Positions 5,985-6,483 of a stretch of DNA of 6,483 nucleotides are shown here, piece after piece. The DNA lies in the NCBI GenBank assembly GCA_025353085.1, contig JANXRI010000231.1, positions 1 through 6,483 of the forward strand. The letters are read 5' to 3'. Numbering within the stretch: position 1 is the stretch's first letter; each line of letters begins with the position of its first letter. The stretch comes from Betaproteobacteria bacterium. GTDB lineage: Bacteria > Pseudomonadota > Gammaproteobacteria > Burkholderiales > SG8-41. The position numbers were made by a program, and so were the translations under genes. The notes under the pieces are model-generated. The model was given only the letters and a program-made list of their open reading frames with translations. It searched no databases and was not told the origin of the DNA.

Positions 5985-6483
5985 GTGTTTCATCTGAAAA
6001 GCATCGAGCTCGTGCACTGGGACTACTGGCAACGGTTTCGCCAGACGCTCGACGCCAGTATCGTCGCCATCGTCGGCCCCAATGGTTCGGGCAAGACCAC
6101 GCTGCTCGACGCGCTGCGCACTTTGTTTGCGCTCCAATGCGCGGGTAAGCGCGACTACAAGCGCTATGTGCGTCACTCCGGAGAACCTTATGCGTGGTTG
6201 CGTGCGGTAGTCGACAACCGCCGCATCGGCAACCTACCGCGCCCGTTTTTCCCGCTGCTGGACGACGAAGCGACGCTGGTGTGCCGCATCCGCAAGCAAG
6301 GCGGCGACTGGCAGCGCCAATATCTGATCGCGCCGGGCGATGCGCCGATTGACGAAGCGATGGAACGCTCGCCCGATTGGCTGGGCGTGCGCGATTACGA
6401 ACGGCGGCTGGCGAGCGGCGGCTTCAGCGCCGCCATCGCGAAAGTGCTCGCGCTCGAACAAGGCGAGACCGATCGCCTCTGCG
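5985..6483 (+). CDS. SMC-like ATPase, N-terminal head (MukB/MksB/JetC-like), 3' end outside the window
   Basis: The frame is open from GTG at 5985 to the end of the window (166 full codons). It begins with a beta strand FHLKSIELVHWDYW, whose L-x-L-x-x-W pattern resembles the MukB N-terminus. The Walker A motif GPNGSGKTT is at residues 31-39 (bases 6075-6101), followed by LLDALRTLF, the usual helix in SMC/RecF/Rad50 ATPases. Further on, LEQGETDRL has the form of the SMC Q-loop, with Q159 the likely magnesium-coordinating glutamine. The spacing of about 125 residues between the two motifs fits an SMC head. In such proteins a long coiled coil, a hinge and a C-terminal half with signature and Walker B motifs should follow. 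The protein would hydrolyse ATP to drive DNA loop extrusion or entrapment with the two upstream subunits. ABC-type ATPase identity is strong; the exact subfamily is not settled. Confidence 0.85.
   Translation, partial: MFHLKSIELVHWDYWQRFRQTLDASIVAIVGPNGSGKTTLLDALRTLFALQCAGKRDYKRYVRHSGEPYAWLRAVVDNRRIGNLPRPFFPLLDDEATLVCRIRKQGGDWQRQYLIAPGDAPIDEAMERSPDWLGVRDYERRLASGGFSAAIAKVLALEQGETDRLC

Overview
The window reads as a moderately GC-rich, Gram-negative chromosome, most likely a betaproteobacterium. The order leuS, lptE, holA, proA on one strand supports this. From memory, leuS-lptE-holA is widely shared in proteobacteria, and proA directly after holA is typical of the beta group. An LPS-assembly lipoprotein (LptE) implies an outer membrane. 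Species cannot be named from this sequence. No tRNA, rRNA, CRISPR array, transposase or integrase was seen, and every supported gene lies on the + strand.

Region 1 (1-3971) is housekeeping. It holds the 3' third of leuS (leucyl-tRNA synthetase), a complete lptE (outer-membrane LPS translocon lipoprotein), a complete holA (delta subunit of the DNA polymerase III clamp loader) and a complete proA (gamma-glutamyl phosphate reductase, proline synthesis). The first three are separated by only about 30 bases and are probably co-transcribed. A 110-base gap precedes proA.

Region 2 (4031-6483, running off the end) holds three tightly coupled genes of 430, 219 and at least 166 codons. The first has a MukF-like plan: N-terminal winged helix, helical middle, linker and C-terminal domain. 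The second is MukE/JetB-sized with a C-terminal winged helix. The third opens with an SMC-type ATPase head containing a Walker A motif and a Q-loop. Gene order, sizes and coupling match the kleisin-KITE-SMC order of MukFEB, MksFEB and Wadjet JetABC. I infer a condensin-like complex acting on chromosome organisation or plasmid/foreign DNA defence. Whether a JetD/MksG nuclease follows cannot be seen here.

The most unusual non-coding structure is a pair of 7-base-period repeat arrays in opposite orientation around the 5' end of lptE (963-1066). They form a perfect 24-bp inverted repeat. The left array supplies the lptE ribosome binding site and start codon, and the right array encodes part of its signal peptide. 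A degenerate array of similar period ends exactly at the proA start codon.
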